From contig NC_081414.1 in assembly GCF_030272615.1 (NCBI RefSeq), forward strand, positions 525,608,137 through 525,672,136: a DNA stretch of 64,000 nt. Direction: 5' to 3'. Positions 34,918 through 45,622 of the stretch are shown here, in pieces; position 1 is the first letter of the stretch; each line of letters starts with the position of its first letter. The notes under the pieces were generated by a model. It searched no databases and was not told the origin of the DNA. It was given only the letters and a program-made list of their open reading frames with translations. A program made the translations under genes and the position numbers. The stretch comes from Cryptomeria japonica (taxonomy: Eukaryota; Streptophyta; Pinopsida; Cupressales; Cupressaceae).

Positions 34918-35478
34918 ATGTTTTCAAGAGAATTTTTTAGATACTTGAAAGACACTGAGGATTATGGCTTAGTATATGAAAAGAGGAATACTTTTGATTT
35001 AAAAGTTTATACTGATGCTGATTGGGCAGACAACATTAATGATAGGAAAAGCACAAGTGGAGGAGATTTCTTTTTAGGAGAAATACTAGTAAGTTGGCTT
35101 AGCAAGAAACAAGGATGTATTTCACAGTCAACAACAGAAGCTGAATATGTTGCTACAACATTTAATTGTACCAATATAGCATGGATCAAACAACTGTTGG
35201 AAGGCATAAATGAGAAAGTTACCGAGCCAGTAACTATATTCTGTGATAATACTAGTGCCATTAACATTTCAAAGAATCCTGTAATGCACTCTAAGACAAA
35301 GCACATCTCTATCAAATATCATTATCTTAGAGAAGAAGTTCAAGAGAAGAAAGTGGCATTGGAATATGCTAGCTCAAAGGAACAAATAGCTGATATTTTC
35401 ACCAAGCCACTGCCAAGGGACACTTTTGAGTATCTCAAAAGTAAGTTAGGGGTCCTACCCCTATCTTCTACTCATTGA
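34918..35478 (+). pseudogene. pol: Copia RNase H fragment
   Basis: 186 open codons. From [19 protein letters not shown] onward the sequence matches the RNase H end of the copia at 3958-4500, including [42 protein letters not shown] and [19 protein letters not shown]. The first few codons come from the joined LTR. It keeps the acidic residues but is only the tail of pol. Confidence 0.93.
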
Positions 35479-35839
35479 CCGAGTTCAGTGAAAGCATCAA
35501 TTCGATGACTCTAAAGAATACCTTTTAGGAGTTGATGCTGATTTACACACTTTAGGAGGTTTTCTAAAGGTGTGCAAGAAACAATAACAAGGAACAAGAA
35601 TTGAAGACAAAATGCTCTGACCGAGACTGAGTTGATACCGAACAACAAAGGAATTACTTCATACTGGAAGAAATTATTTATTAGTTTCCTTTTGGCATTG
35701 TTGTCAAAGGGAAAGAAGACTAATGTATGGGGGAGAAGACTAATGAAAGGGGGAGAGCATTTCAGCAATCACAACATTCTGAATTTGAATCTTTTAGGTC
35801 AAATCAATTGGTTTTGCTATCAATGCCAAAGGGGGAGAT

Positions 35840-37301
35840 TGTTGGCATTATAACAGACAATAAGAGATTGTTGGCATTTCAATAAGGATATTGAGAAGGT
35901 TGTTGATGATTATGGATATAACTGATTAAGGATGTTTACTGTCTTAACAATATTATTTTGTCATTGATGCCAAGAAATTGATTTTCTGATTTAGTATGAT
36001 GTTGCCATATCTTAAGAAGTATGTTTTGAAGAGAATTAAGATGTCAGTAAAAGACACAGAAAGAATGTGATGAATAAGGGGAGGAATAAGTTATTCAATG
36101 GGCAACTATTACCGAGTTAGACAATGATGAGATCATGATGTTTAGATTGTTTTGATATCCTACATATGCTATTGTTTGTAAGGTTAAATACTACACTATG
36201 TTACCGAGCAAGGAACCTAGTCGGTAAACCCTAAGGTTATCGCTATTGGTTAATGAAGGCAGAATGTCTACCGAGTGAAGTTTAGTATTTACCGAGTTGC
36301 AACCGAGTAATAATAGAATGCATTGGATGAATACATGCGTTATTTAATGATGGAAGTTGATGAGTTGGATATGATTAAATGATTGATACAACATGTATGG
36401 AGTTTGTTAAGGATCCATGGCAATGGAAGATCGACAGGAAGATCTACAGCTCAGATTGAACCACAATACCCTAGCACAAGTTCCAAGAAATGTATGCAAG
36501 TTCTAAGGTGAGGTAAAATGTTTTCATATCAAAGGATACATTGAACCTGGTCAAGATTGAAGATCTGATGGCTATGATTGATCATGGGAAATGTGATCAA
36601 GGAGATTAAGCGGTTAGCAAATTGTTTATAAATAAGGAACTGTTGATAAAGAATGTATGTGGGCAAGTGTAAGCACAGGGATGCTACATAGTGATTACCA
36701 AGCACAGAAGCTTGAAGACCTATTTGAATAATAGAGTAAGGAGCCCAGTAAAGGGACAAGATAAGTCCTATGACTAGATTGTATTGAGCAAATAAGAATC
36801 TGCTTTAGCATTTTAGATGTGAAGTTGCAGATAGATTTTATTACTGTTATTTATTTGTAAGTGATAGAAAATCTCTTAACCGAGTGGACTTAACAGTCTT
36901 ATTTGAAAATCCTCTAGCAAGGTGACATTCTAATTGAGTGTTTGAAACCCTTTAACAAGGTCACTTCTAACAAGGTGAAGATCCTAAAAGATCTGAGGGA
37001 AATCCCTTAACTGGGTCACATCTAGCAATGTGTTTGTAATCTTTAACAGGATTTGCTTTTAACCGAGCATACTCTAGAAGAGTATATTTCTTAGTGGGTC
37101 CGGAATCCCACGGTGGTTTTTCCCTATTTGGGTTTCCACGTTAAATCTAGTGTTATATGTTTTCTGGTGTTATCTGTTTATGAGTTTACATGTTTTACAG
37201 TTTTGGTTACATATATCTGTTAAAGCTACCGAGGTTGAATCTGTTGAATATATTGAAGATTAAGTTTGTATGATTCACCCCCCCCTCTCATCTTATTAAC
37301 A
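35840..37301 (+). repeat. 3' LTR of the deleted copia
   Basis: It starts TGTTGGCATTATAACAG after GCCAAAGGGGGAGAT and runs to an 8-base C tract (about 37278-37285) and CTTATTAACA. It is homologous to 2120-3625 read on the opposite strand, but it lacks the extra 19-base tail (ATTGGCATYARAGCTAAYA) seen at the ends of those LTRs. Confidence 0.9.
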
Positions 37302-37304
37302 AAA

Positions 37305-38220
37305 CCACCTCAGCCTCTCACCACTCGAGCCCTTCTCTCCTCTCCACCCTCTCTCTGCGAAGCCACTCTCCTCTCTCCTATCATCCCCCACCTCCTCCAT
37401 CAACCTCTACCCCCACCATCTCCATCATCATCCTCATCCCCCTTGCCATCTCCATCTATCTGCTCCCCTGGATTTATCAGTCGAGGAAATGGATGCTCAG
37501 CCAAATATGCAATATACTCTGCATCCATCCCTGCATCCTCTATCTCTGGCCATATATCCCAAGGCAAGGGCACCATCTCTACCAACTATATCACTGCCTG
37601 ATCATATGATAACAATGGCCCGAAGTGTGCCTAATCCCTGACTGTCCGAGCATACATCCCAGAACCCCGTGGCATCCGCTGAATCTTGCCGAACTGCCTA
37701 CAAACCCTGTCAACCAACTGCCTCTCTAGAACATAGGGCGTCTGCCCAATCAGATACCTACTCCTGAAGGTGTATGACAGCTCCAATGCATCATCCTCGT
37801 ACACTCGGTATGGTCTCTATACCATAGTGTCAATCTCATCAATGACCTTGCGCCAGTGCTCTAATCTCCCGATCCACGCCTGAGAGGTAATCATATCATA
37901 TAAATGCAAAAAACTGTACCCATGGCCCCTGCCTCTGAAATGTATTGGTTGGGTCATCGATAGATGCTCATAAGCCCATACTTGTAATAGTGTCACTCCA
38001 TAGCCCAATCTTATGGATCCATGGTATACAAACTGATGGAGCTCATAATATAAATGTGCCAGCACGCACGGTCCCTAGGCATATCTGGTATGCTATGTCA
38101 CCAGTGTCTCCAATGTACTCCCCCAGCCCTCAGCCAACCCTCGTGTCACCCTATCTGGAGACAGGAACCCACTGATCACTCCTCCCAGTACCACTGGTAG
38201 CGCCAATCTGGTCTACATAG
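37305..38220 (-). pseudogene. Antisense PMD gene, central part
   Basis: The minus strand encodes LAHLYYELHQFVYHGS, GVTLLQVWAYEHLSMTQP, ITSQAWIGRLEHWRKVIDEI, then YRVYEDDALELSYTFRSRYL and MVPLPWDIWPEIEDAGMD. The LLQxWAxEH motif is characteristic of the plant mobile domain (an aminotransferase-like fold found in MAIL/MAIN proteins and in retrotransposon-captured genes). Stops break it at about 37816, 37650 and 37600. It is separated from the upstream exon by the plastid segment and from the C-terminus by the copia insertion. Confidence 0.72.
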
Positions 38221-38398
38221 GTTTCATTTTGGATCCAGTATTCTTATTGAAAATAAGGAGGAGAAGTTTTTTCATCAATCTTATGAATCTCGGTTTGAGT
38301 TGACTTTAGAGATAACTCCCAAAACATCTGAACCCATTTCAGAGATATCATACCCTTTTAAAAATTTGAAGAAAATACGAGAGGTTGCCGGCGAATGA
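38221..38398 (+). pseudogene. ndhK: Plastid ndhK, 3' end
   Basis: An open stretch ending IREVAGE and TGA at 38396-38398 lies 63 bases before the ndhJ start. The order ndhC-ndhK-ndhJ is conserved in plastids, which is my main reason for calling it ndhK. I do not recognise the residues with certainty. Confidence 0.55.
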
Positions 38399-38461
38399 AT
38401 AATCGTTAGTAAAAAGTAACGAGCAGGAAATAAAAAATAAATTTGAAAAATTCCATTAGAA

Positions 38462-38683
38462 ATGTCAAATCCTTATACAGATACTTTGACAATAAATAGT
38501 AATCAAATGCAAGGTCGATTATCTGCTTGGCTAGCCAAGCATAAGTTAGCTCATAGACCTTTGGGTTTTGATTACCAAGGCACAAAAACATTACAGATCA
38601 AAGCCGAGGATTGGGTCTCTATAGCCGTTGCTCTATATGTTTATGGTTTTAATTATCTTCGTTCTCAGTGTGCTTATGATGTA
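38462..38683 (+). pseudogene. ndhJ: Plastid ndhJ, 5' fragment
   Basis: About 74 codons. [35 protein letters not shown] and [11 protein letters not shown] match the N-terminal half of NdhJ, a peripheral-arm subunit of the plastid NADH dehydrogenase-like complex. The match stops after CAYDV, where the sequence jumps into ndhF. About half of the usual 158-160 residues are missing. Confidence 0.92.
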
Positions 38684-40107
38684 CTATGGTAGCAGCAGGA
38701 ATTTTTCCTGTAGCTCGATTGTTTCCTCTTTTTAAAGCTCTACCTTTAATAATGTATCTTATCTCTTGGATAGGGGGAATAACAGCTCTATTGGGAGCTA
38801 CTATGGCTCTCGCCCAAAAAGATCTTAAAAGAGGCTTGGCTTATTCTACTATGTCTCAATTAGGTTACATGATGTTAGCTCTAGGGATAGATTCCTATCG
38901 AATCGCTCTATTCCATTTGATTACACATGCTTATTCCAAGGCATTATTGTTCCTAGGATCCGGATCAGTGATCCATTCCATGGAACCCATTGTTGGATAT
39001 TGCCCCCGTAAAAGTCAGAATATGGCTCTTATGGGTGGTTTGAGGAAATATATGCCAATTATAGGAATCACTTTTCTTTTAGGGACACTTACTCTTTCTG
39101 GTATTGCACCTTTTGCTTGTTTTTGGTCTAAAGACCAAATTCTTAGTGATAGTAAGTTATATTCTCCCATTTTCGAGGGGATAACTTGGTTCACAGCAGG
39201 ATTAACTGCCTTTTACATGTTTTGTATGTATTTACTCACTTTTGAAGGGGACTTCGGTGTAAATTTAGTTAATTCATATAACAACCATATTACATTATAT
39301 TCGACTTCTATGTGGGGAGAGGAGGAATCCAGGATATTAAATAGAACGAGAGCAGATTCTATGTCGAATCAAATTATAGGAAGGAATAATTCCTTTTCCA
39401 AAGAAGCATTTCAAATTTTGAATAAGATGGAAGGATTGTACAAAAAGAATAGAGGTTTGGTTGTCACTTATCCTTTCTTTTATAAAGGATCTTTTGCATA
39501 TCCGAAAGAATCGGGCAAGGCAATGCTATTTCCTTTAGTTGTATTGGGAATATTTACTCTGTTTGTTGGATTAATAGGAGTTCCTTTTTTTCGAAGCGGA
39601 ATGAGGTATGACATATTATCTCAATGGTTTGCTTCATCGATGACCCCTTTTGATAAGAAACATCTGGAGAATTGGTCCGAATTTTTCATAGACGCAATCC
39701 CCTCAGTTGGTATAGCATTTTTCGGTATATTGATTGCCTGTATTCTATATAGACCTATTTACTTCTTATCACAGGATGTATATCATAAAACAAATCCTCA
39801 TATGAAGATTATTATGGACCAATCGATTAATATTATATATAATTGGTCTTTTTATCAAGCTTATATAGACATATATTATGACATAATCTTGATTAAAGGT
39901 ATACGAGGATTAGCTAAAACAAGTCATTCATTGGATCAATGGGCAATTGATGGAATCCCAAATGGAGTAGGTTTTTTAGGTCTTTTTGTAGGAGAGGGAA
40001 TGAGATGCTTAGGAGGGGGACGTATATCTTCGTATATATTTTTTTCCTTATTTTGTGTATTAATATCTATATTAATATATTACTATTCATTTTCATTCTA
40101 TCCATAG
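38684..40107 (+). pseudogene. ndhF: Plastid ndhF, C-terminal two thirds
   Basis: 473 open codons beginning MVAAGIF and ending at TAG 40105-40107. It includes the proton-antiporter-like core ([60 protein letters not shown]) and the C-terminal membrane segments, [16 protein letters not shown] onward. About the first 270 residues of the usual 740 or so are absent. It has no plastid promoter and cannot give a working subunit, but the reading frame is perfect. Confidence 0.95.
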
Positions 40108-40640
40108 AAAACTAGAATATATACATATATATCGTGCTATTTATCAGCATTGATGTCTATAACAACATCCTTTTTCAATATCGTTCCCTGGATTTATTTT
40201 TTCAATAATAAAATATTGTTAATTGATATTCTTTGTGAATGAATATGATTCAGTTATTTCATCAACTGGTTTACATGGAACAAATAGATAGAGAGAAAAA
40301 AAGAAAAAAGAAAAAATGAAAGATTATGAAAAAACTTATTGAAATGCTTGCAAAGACAAATAGGTGAGTCATTGATCCGATGAAGGTACGATCACTGAGA
40401 TCCATTTTCATACTTTACGACTTTCCAATACTTCATTTACCAAAATAAAATTCCCGAGCGGATCGAATAAGATTTCACATATCTTATCAACTAGCCCATG
40501 ATTCAAAGGCTGTACAGTCTGCATAAGGTAGAAAGATGAAAGGCCTACTTGATGGAAATCAATTCGAGAGAATTGATAAATGTATTTTAAGAAAACTGCT
40601 AGTAACAAATCACCTTAGCTCGCTCATAATTTTAAATAAA

Positions 40641-41041
40641 CGAGCAAGCTAGCCCCGGGGTTTAGATTATTCCCAATCCCATGTCACATGTCCAACCCTC
40701 ATCTCTAGTCCTGGATCCTGAAACACTCATCTCAGAGCATCCCTGTCTTCATCTCGATCATAGGGTATCAACTCCCCATCGGTCGGTATCCTCAGAATCC
40801 TGTACACATCCTCCAAGGTGACTGTCATCTCACCCATCGACAAGTGGAACGCGCATGTCTGAGAGTGCCATCTCTCAGCAAGTGTAGTCAACAATCCCAT
40901 GTTCACCTGAAACTCAGGCACATACAAAATGAATCGCAAACCCATAACCTCAATCATGGCTCTGTCCTCAAATGTCAGCTCTGGTCGTTACCTCTGAGTC
41001 GATGGGACTCTCTCCCATGACTTCAACATAGGTAGATACTC
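40641..41041 (-). pseudogene. Antisense PMD gene, exon 2
   Basis: It starts right after a TGATTGCAG acceptor and reads EYLPMLKSWERVPSTQR, stop, RPELTFEDRAMIEVMGLRFI, then LTTLAERWHSQTCAFHLSMG and EMTVTLEDVYRILRIPTDG. The pattern 'L..L.ERW...T..FHL..GEMT.TL.DV...L.IP.DG' is the N-terminal core of the plant mobile domain. A TGA follows ALR near 40729. The exon continues in phase from exon 1 at 42033-42098. Confidence 0.78.
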
Positions 41042-41087
41042 CTGCAATCAAGCAAATCAACCGTGTCAGTCAAAGTGGCATTCACTG

Positions 41088-41475
41088 TTAATCACAAAAT
41101 GCTGCTTATTATCCTAAGTGCTTATGATACTCTATCCTAGTGACACTCACTGTTCATCACAAAGTGTTGCTTCTATCCTAGTGGCATTCCCTATTCATCA
41201 CAAAATGCTGCTTTTTATCCTAGTGGTACTCACTGTTTATCACAAAGTGTTGCTTCTATCCTAGTGGCATCCATGTTCATCACAAAATGCTGCTTTTTAT
41301 CCTAGTGGTACTCACTGTTCATCACAAAGTACTACGTGTTTTTGCACTCCCTGTTCATCACAAAGTGCTGCTCATATTTGCACTCACTGTTCATCACAAA
41401 GTGCTTCTCTTTTTAGTACTCCCTGTTCATCACAAAGTACTCTATCTTGGTACTCACTGTTCATCACAAAGTGCC
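41088..41475. repeat. Minisatellite, ten copies of a TTCATCACAAAGTGCT unit
   Basis: The core TTCATCACAAARTGYT recurs ten times at intervals of about 33-58 bases, with linkers such as ATCCTAGTGGCA and CACTCCC. Two weaker copies lie at about 41548 and 41650 inside a further imperfect duplication (CTGCTTGAGTGTATCCTCT at about 41500 and 41609). No protein-coding sense. Confidence 0.88.
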
Positions 41476-41689
41476 TTGATCTATCCTATCCTAGGGCCTC
41501 TGCTTGAGTGTATCCTCTTGAGTAGTTTCCTAATTGGCAACGTATGTTCTATCACAAAATTGTCAATCCTATCCCTATCTGCTATCCTAGTCTTCCCTAG
41601 AGGACCTGCTTGAGTGTATCCTCTCAGCAGCTTATCCAATCGACAATTTATGTTCATCACAGAATTGCTGATTTTCCCTAGAAGACATA

Positions 41690-41930
41690 AATGCACATTT
41701 TTGACATAAATGCGCTTACATATTGCATAAACGCGCGCTTGAAATACACAGATGTGCCTATGCTTTGCATAGACATGCCTGCTCTGCACAGACGTGCCCA
41801 CATTGCACAGACGTGCTCGCATTTGACATAAACGCCTTTCCATTCATACACGTGCCTGGCACAAACATAGACGTGCCTAGCCTACCCAGACACGCCTGGC
41901 ATCGACACAGATGCACCTCGACATTTTTTG
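41690..41930. repeat. CACAGACGTG motif cluster (inverse of the leader motif)
   Basis: At least eight variants of ACAGACGTGCC and ATAGACGTGCC lie about 20-25 bases apart. Read on the minus strand they become GGCACGTCTGT, the same core as the CGTCTGTG arrays in the Tat leader. Confidence 0.8.
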
Positions 41931-42032
41931 ACCTTGTTTGACATATTCTAGAATGCATTTATTGCACTACCTAACATGCATTAATGACAACATTTATTGA
42001 GACAAATTACAAGGAGGTTTTGTAGTACTCAC

Positions 42033-42098
42033 CGGCTCTGCTACATCTGCTGGCCTCTGAAATCGGTGAACGCAATCAAATATGTGAACCAATGCCAT
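42033..42098 (-). pseudogene. Antisense PMD gene, exon 1
   Basis: 22 codons, MALVHIFDCVHRFQRPADVA then EP, followed by a GTGAGT donor. The short first exon joins exon 2 in phase. The sequence alone has no domain. The call rests on the donor and acceptor pair and the continuous frame. Confidence 0.55.
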
Positions 42099-42434
42099 CG
42101 CTGCTGACTGCTACTGCTCTATTCTATCTCTGCACTATGAGCTCTTGGATGTGTGGATGACAATGAGGATGCATTCCCCTTGTGTTCTATTTTATAGACT
42201 GCCCTAGCCCTGGCCCTAACCCTCGTCTCCCGAGTCAGTCTTCTTTATCCCGTGACTCTGTCACTCTATCCGGTCAGTCCATTCTAGCCTTTCTTTCTTA
42301 TCGAGAGATTGTCTGTGATGTTTTCAGACATTTTCATCCAATCTCTCAAGGGGGCATATTATTCCCATCTTGGGGCAACTTTGTATCAGTTCATATTATC
42401 TTCTTTGAAACAACGCGACAAGCTGAATTGTCTC

Positions 42435-42448
42435 AAAGAGGGGCAAAA
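42435..42448 (+). other. Tat polypurine tract
   Basis: AAAGAGGGGCAAAA directly before the 3' LTR start TGTAGACACC. Confidence 0.82.
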
Positions 42449-43233
42449 TGTAGACACCTAAAATTGTCCTATCTAATTAAATAAATATTTTATTTATTTA
42501 ATTGTCTAAGCCTAATTCTTCTATTAATTAAATGAATTTTTATTTATTTAATTAATTCATTTATCCTCTTCTAGCTTTATTTCTCATTTACATAAATACA
42601 TTTATTTATTTAAATTACCCTTTTCCCAAATTAAATAAATATCTTGTTTATTTAATTGATCCCACTTCTTGTATTAATTAATTAAATATTTATTTATTTA
42701 ATTAATTCATTAGCCTTTTCCACCTATGACACATGTCATTCATCTCTTAAATCCTACACTACCTACCCTCTCATTATTTTCTTATTTCCTCTACCTACCC
42801 TCTAATCATAGCCGACCATTTATCTTTTACACCTCTCAATCTTATCCCTCCATTTCTTATAGTGTCTTCTATATAAGGAGATACTTTCTTCATTATCAAC
42901 CCTAACTAACTGACGGATCAATTGACTACACTATGCTTTTGAACTTTCATATGCAATCCTACTTGCAACCACATTTCTGTTCTTTGTTGAGCTCTTGTGC
43001 ACAGATAAAATCTGAGAGCAAATATTTCAAGCAAGATCAATGGAGATAGGAATAATGGAGATCCAAACCCTATTGAACATGTGATGGTATAATCTTTGTG
43101 ATTTCATTTGATTTGCATTGTCTTAGGTAATCTTCATATGTTATGGTGGATCTTTTTTGTTGTTAGGCTAAGGTTTTGTGGTTGAATTCATTTAGTCTTT
43201 CAATATTGTTGTTATCCATTTTCACCGTATACA
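42449..43233 (+). repeat. Tat 3' LTR
   Basis: 785 bp, equal in length to 21818-22602, with scattered substitutions mostly in the AT-rich first third. It ends GTATACA and is followed by TAAAA, the target duplication. Confidence 0.95.
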
Positions 43234-43595
43234 TAAAATATGAGACATATTCAAAGTTATATGTGAATTACACCTTTTTGTTTGCAATTTTTTTAGAGAG
43301 GTAGACAAAGGGATACAACTGTTAAGGGTCTAATATCAAATTTCAAATATTCAAAATTTGATCCAAATTGGGAGGACATGAGCACTAGGCAACCATTTCT
43401 AGCTCAATAAGGCTACACAAAGGTCAAGGCACAAGCTTAGGTGATAAAAATTATGATTTTAGTCCAAGGATAGGTACATCCAAATAGGTTTAATTACAAC
43501 CTCCTAGACAAGTACTCAACCTAGCATGAAATTGTCAAGGGTAAATAATTGATGACACTACATTTAGCCCCCACTTTAGCAGGGGTATGGACTTA
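43234..43595. other. No gene recognised
   Basis: Short AT-rich host sequence between two LTR elements. Nothing identifiable. Confidence 0.5.
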
Positions 43596-44619
43596 TGTCA
43601 TGTCCCCTTTCTAAATTAGAAACTTACTATTTATAGTATTCTCAGTTATCTAAAATGGTCAATCAAGACTTGCAAACAAACTGGGAAAGTCTAATTGCCA
43701 AAAATGAATTATTCAAATTTGAATGGCTGCTAAAATAGAAAAGGGGGCATGAGTTTGGAAATGACAACTTTTGTTTATGAAGCGAAAATAGAAATTATTA
43801 AATTTGGAGACCAAATTAGCAGTTTAGAATAGAATGTTGAGAGTTGGTGAACAAAGGACAAGTGAATATTTCAAATGTGATATTCAAACACTTTCCCTCC
43901 TAGTTGTGGATTTGGGCATCCAAAATTGTGTTTGAACGTATTTCTATTTATTTAATTTGAGTTGGCAACTCTCATTCATTTTATCTTGTCATTTTCAACA
44001 AGTGAAAGTTGTTTTCCTTTGGAGGCTAGTAAACCAAAGAAGTCGATATCTCCAAGGCTGATAAACTATGGAGATTGAGGCTCAAGGGTAGTGGGTCTAA
44101 GAGTCTCTAGAGGCAATCCCACCTAGAATCTGTATGTGTGCAGAAGAGCTTTGCAGTTTTGTTGATTTCTTAGGGTGTTTGTAGGAGTTTGGAGTGCTTA
44201 AAGGAGAAAATTAGTTTAAGTTTTGTGTTGTTGTCAGCAACATATTTTATTGCTATCATGCTATTGTGGAAGCTTTATTTCAAATGTATTTCTATTATAA
44301 ATTTTAATCTAGAGTTTGGAGGCTTATTTGAAGTTTGTAGTTGATTTCCTTCGTGTTTGAGCCCCTATTTTGGGAATTCTTTGTGATGTATTTTGCAGTG
44401 GATATTATGAATGTTATGTGATGTATTTAGCAGAAAGAATGATGTCAAATAATATTAATGGAGTATATTTTTGGTTGCATTAAGTTTTAGGTTCATTAAG
44501 TGGTGCTTTGGTGAAATTTGCTTTATACCCAATTTCACAAAATGTTCATATTTTCAAATTTGAAGTAGAAATTAGAGAAACTACCAAATCTTATTTAATT
44601 TGCAGCAAGGGACATTATA
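43596..44619 (+). repeat. LARD 5' LTR
   Basis: 1,024 bp, partner of 49633-50639, with indels and many substitutions, so insertion is old. The 12 bases at each end are nearly palindromic to each other. Confidence 0.88.
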
Positions 44620-44620
44620 G

Positions 44621-44631
44621 TGGTATTGGAC
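44621..44631 (+). other. LARD primer binding site candidate
   Basis: TGGTATTGGAC resembles the initiator Met tRNA site TGGTATCAGAG and lies one base after the LTR. Confidence 0.55.
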
Positions 44632-44728
44632 TTGTGATCTTTCTAGCCTAAGGGTTCCAAAGATGTGGCTCACTAATTCTAATTCATTTCCTGAAAGTGG
44701 TTAGTTCACACACACATTCTTCCAACCC

Positions 44729-45622
44729 ATGGAAGAACTAGTAGTAGAGTCAACCACTATAAGAGCTACATATGACAAGATAGATGAGGGATTAAAAAAT
44801 TCAATCCCCTTTGATGATTATCTGTTTCTCATGCAACATATGCTAGCAAACCAAGGTTATGGACTACATCAAAGTCCAAGTGAGAAAGAGTCTATGGATA
44901 ATTTAAAAGAAGTTTCAAAAATAAGGGAGCAAGAAGAACAAGTGAAGATTGATTTGCAAGACTTCTCAAAACAAATCCATGAAGTTGAGATTGTGTATGA
45001 AGGAAAGAACCAAACATCGGCCGTGGGTCTAATCTCGGGATTATCAAGTGATGTTTCTAAGACTAATAAATTTCATGGTGTTAATTGTGATAAAGAAAAT
45101 AATTATGGCGATGTTTTTTAATTTTGAGAACAATGCATCCATGGGGCATGCTATTGATTATTATGATGAAGATATTGAAACAAAATCTAATTTTCCATTG
45201 TTAGGAGTTTATTTTGAGCAAGGGATTCATGTGAGTAATGACCCACATCCTATTGTTGTGCATCTTCCTCAAGAGGCACAAATGGTTGCGAGCAATTTCC
45301 TCAAGAGGCACAGGTAATTTGGGATAGCTATGAAGTTTCCGTTGACAAGTATGATAAATTGTCTGATTTTGGTGCTCATCTTTGCCTTAGTCCACTCTCC
45401 ATGTTACTAAAAAATTCTTGTCATGATGGAGAGCATGCAAAGGAGTTAGATCATTTTCCCAGGGTTCAGAGTTGTTTGTATAGAATAATGTGGGGTCGAG
45501 GTGAGAATATAAGACAAATGAAGGCTAAACTTTTTAATGGGTTGAATACCATATTTATAAAACCACTTCATAGCTTTAGATGTAAAATTCTAGTAGTATC
45601 AGAAAATCACAATGGAAGATAA
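44729..45622 (+). pseudogene. Unrecognised reading frame of the LARD element
   Basis: 130 open codons (from MEELVVESTTIRATYDKIDE) continue, after a one-base shift near 45120, into NFENNASMGHAIDYYDED and PHPIVVHLPQEAQMV, and after another shift into KLSDFGAHLCLSPLSMLLKN to 45622. The first part is hydrophilic and helix-prone. I recognise no capsid, knuckle or enzyme motif. The sequence is complex enough to be a real, worn coding region. It could be a gag-like protein or captured host sequence. Confidence 0.45.

Larger units (their letters stand above)
34741..37301 (+). mobile_element. Internally deleted copia element inside the Tat element
   Basis: It is the same family as the element at 2120-9690, in plus orientation. 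About 190 bp of 5' LTR (34741-34934) is joined directly to the RNase H region, followed by a polypurine tract (about 35825-35839) and a 3' LTR (35840-37301). Gag, protease, integrase and most of RT are gone. The junction lies in AAGAGAATT, present in both parent sequences. The 5' tip lacks TTGG of the usual TGTTGGCATT, and no target duplication is visible. Confidence 0.9.
38221..40640 (+). other. Plastid-derived DNA insertion (NUPT), chimeric
   Basis: About 2.4 kb of plastid sequence: the 3' end of ndhK, the start of ndhJ, a sharp junction near 38683, then ndhF from mid-gene to its stop and about 530 bases of spacer. ndhK-ndhJ and ndhF are not neighbours in usual plastid maps, so two pieces were joined. 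The ndhF part has no stops or shifts, pointing to a fairly recent transfer. The right border is approximate. The insert splits the antisense PMD gene. Confidence 0.88.
41042..42032 (-). other. Predicted 991-bp intron of the antisense PMD gene
   Basis: On the minus strand the sequence GAGCCG is followed by GTGAGT at 42032, and the next coding block is preceded by TGATTGCAG at 41042. The reading frame is the same on both sides (phase 0). The intron contains ten copies of a TTCATCACAAAGTGCT-type tandem repeat (41088-41475) and a cluster of CACAGACGTG-type motifs (41690-41930). Confidence 0.65.
21818..43233 (+). mobile_element. Ty3/gypsy Tat-lineage retrotransposon, 21.4 kb, target duplication TAAAA
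   Basis: Two LTRs of equal length (785 bp) start TGTAGACACC and end CCGTATACA, with TAAAA immediately outside both (21813-21817 and 43234-43238). Inside are a TGGC-type primer site, a 2.3-kb leader, gag, protease, G-patch, RT, RNase H, a second RNase H, integrase, a long 3' region with an antisense PMD gene, and a polypurine tract. The second RNase H after the first marks the Tat lineage. A truncated copia (34741-37301) and a plastid-derived segment (about 38221-40640) lie inside. All coding parts carry stops. Confidence 0.95.

Noticed and set aside
38684-40107. A functional ndhF gene
   Set aside because: The first third is missing, the context is nuclear transposon DNA, and it is joined to an ndhJ fragment. 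It is a plastid insert.
40408-40608. 66-codon minus-strand frame at the plastid insert's right end
   Set aside because: Tempting as a plastid gene piece, but I could not assign it. It may be spacer.
41088-41475. CRISPR-like array
   Set aside because: Spacing is irregular, the repeats are imperfect, the linkers are related to each other, and the DNA is plant nuclear.
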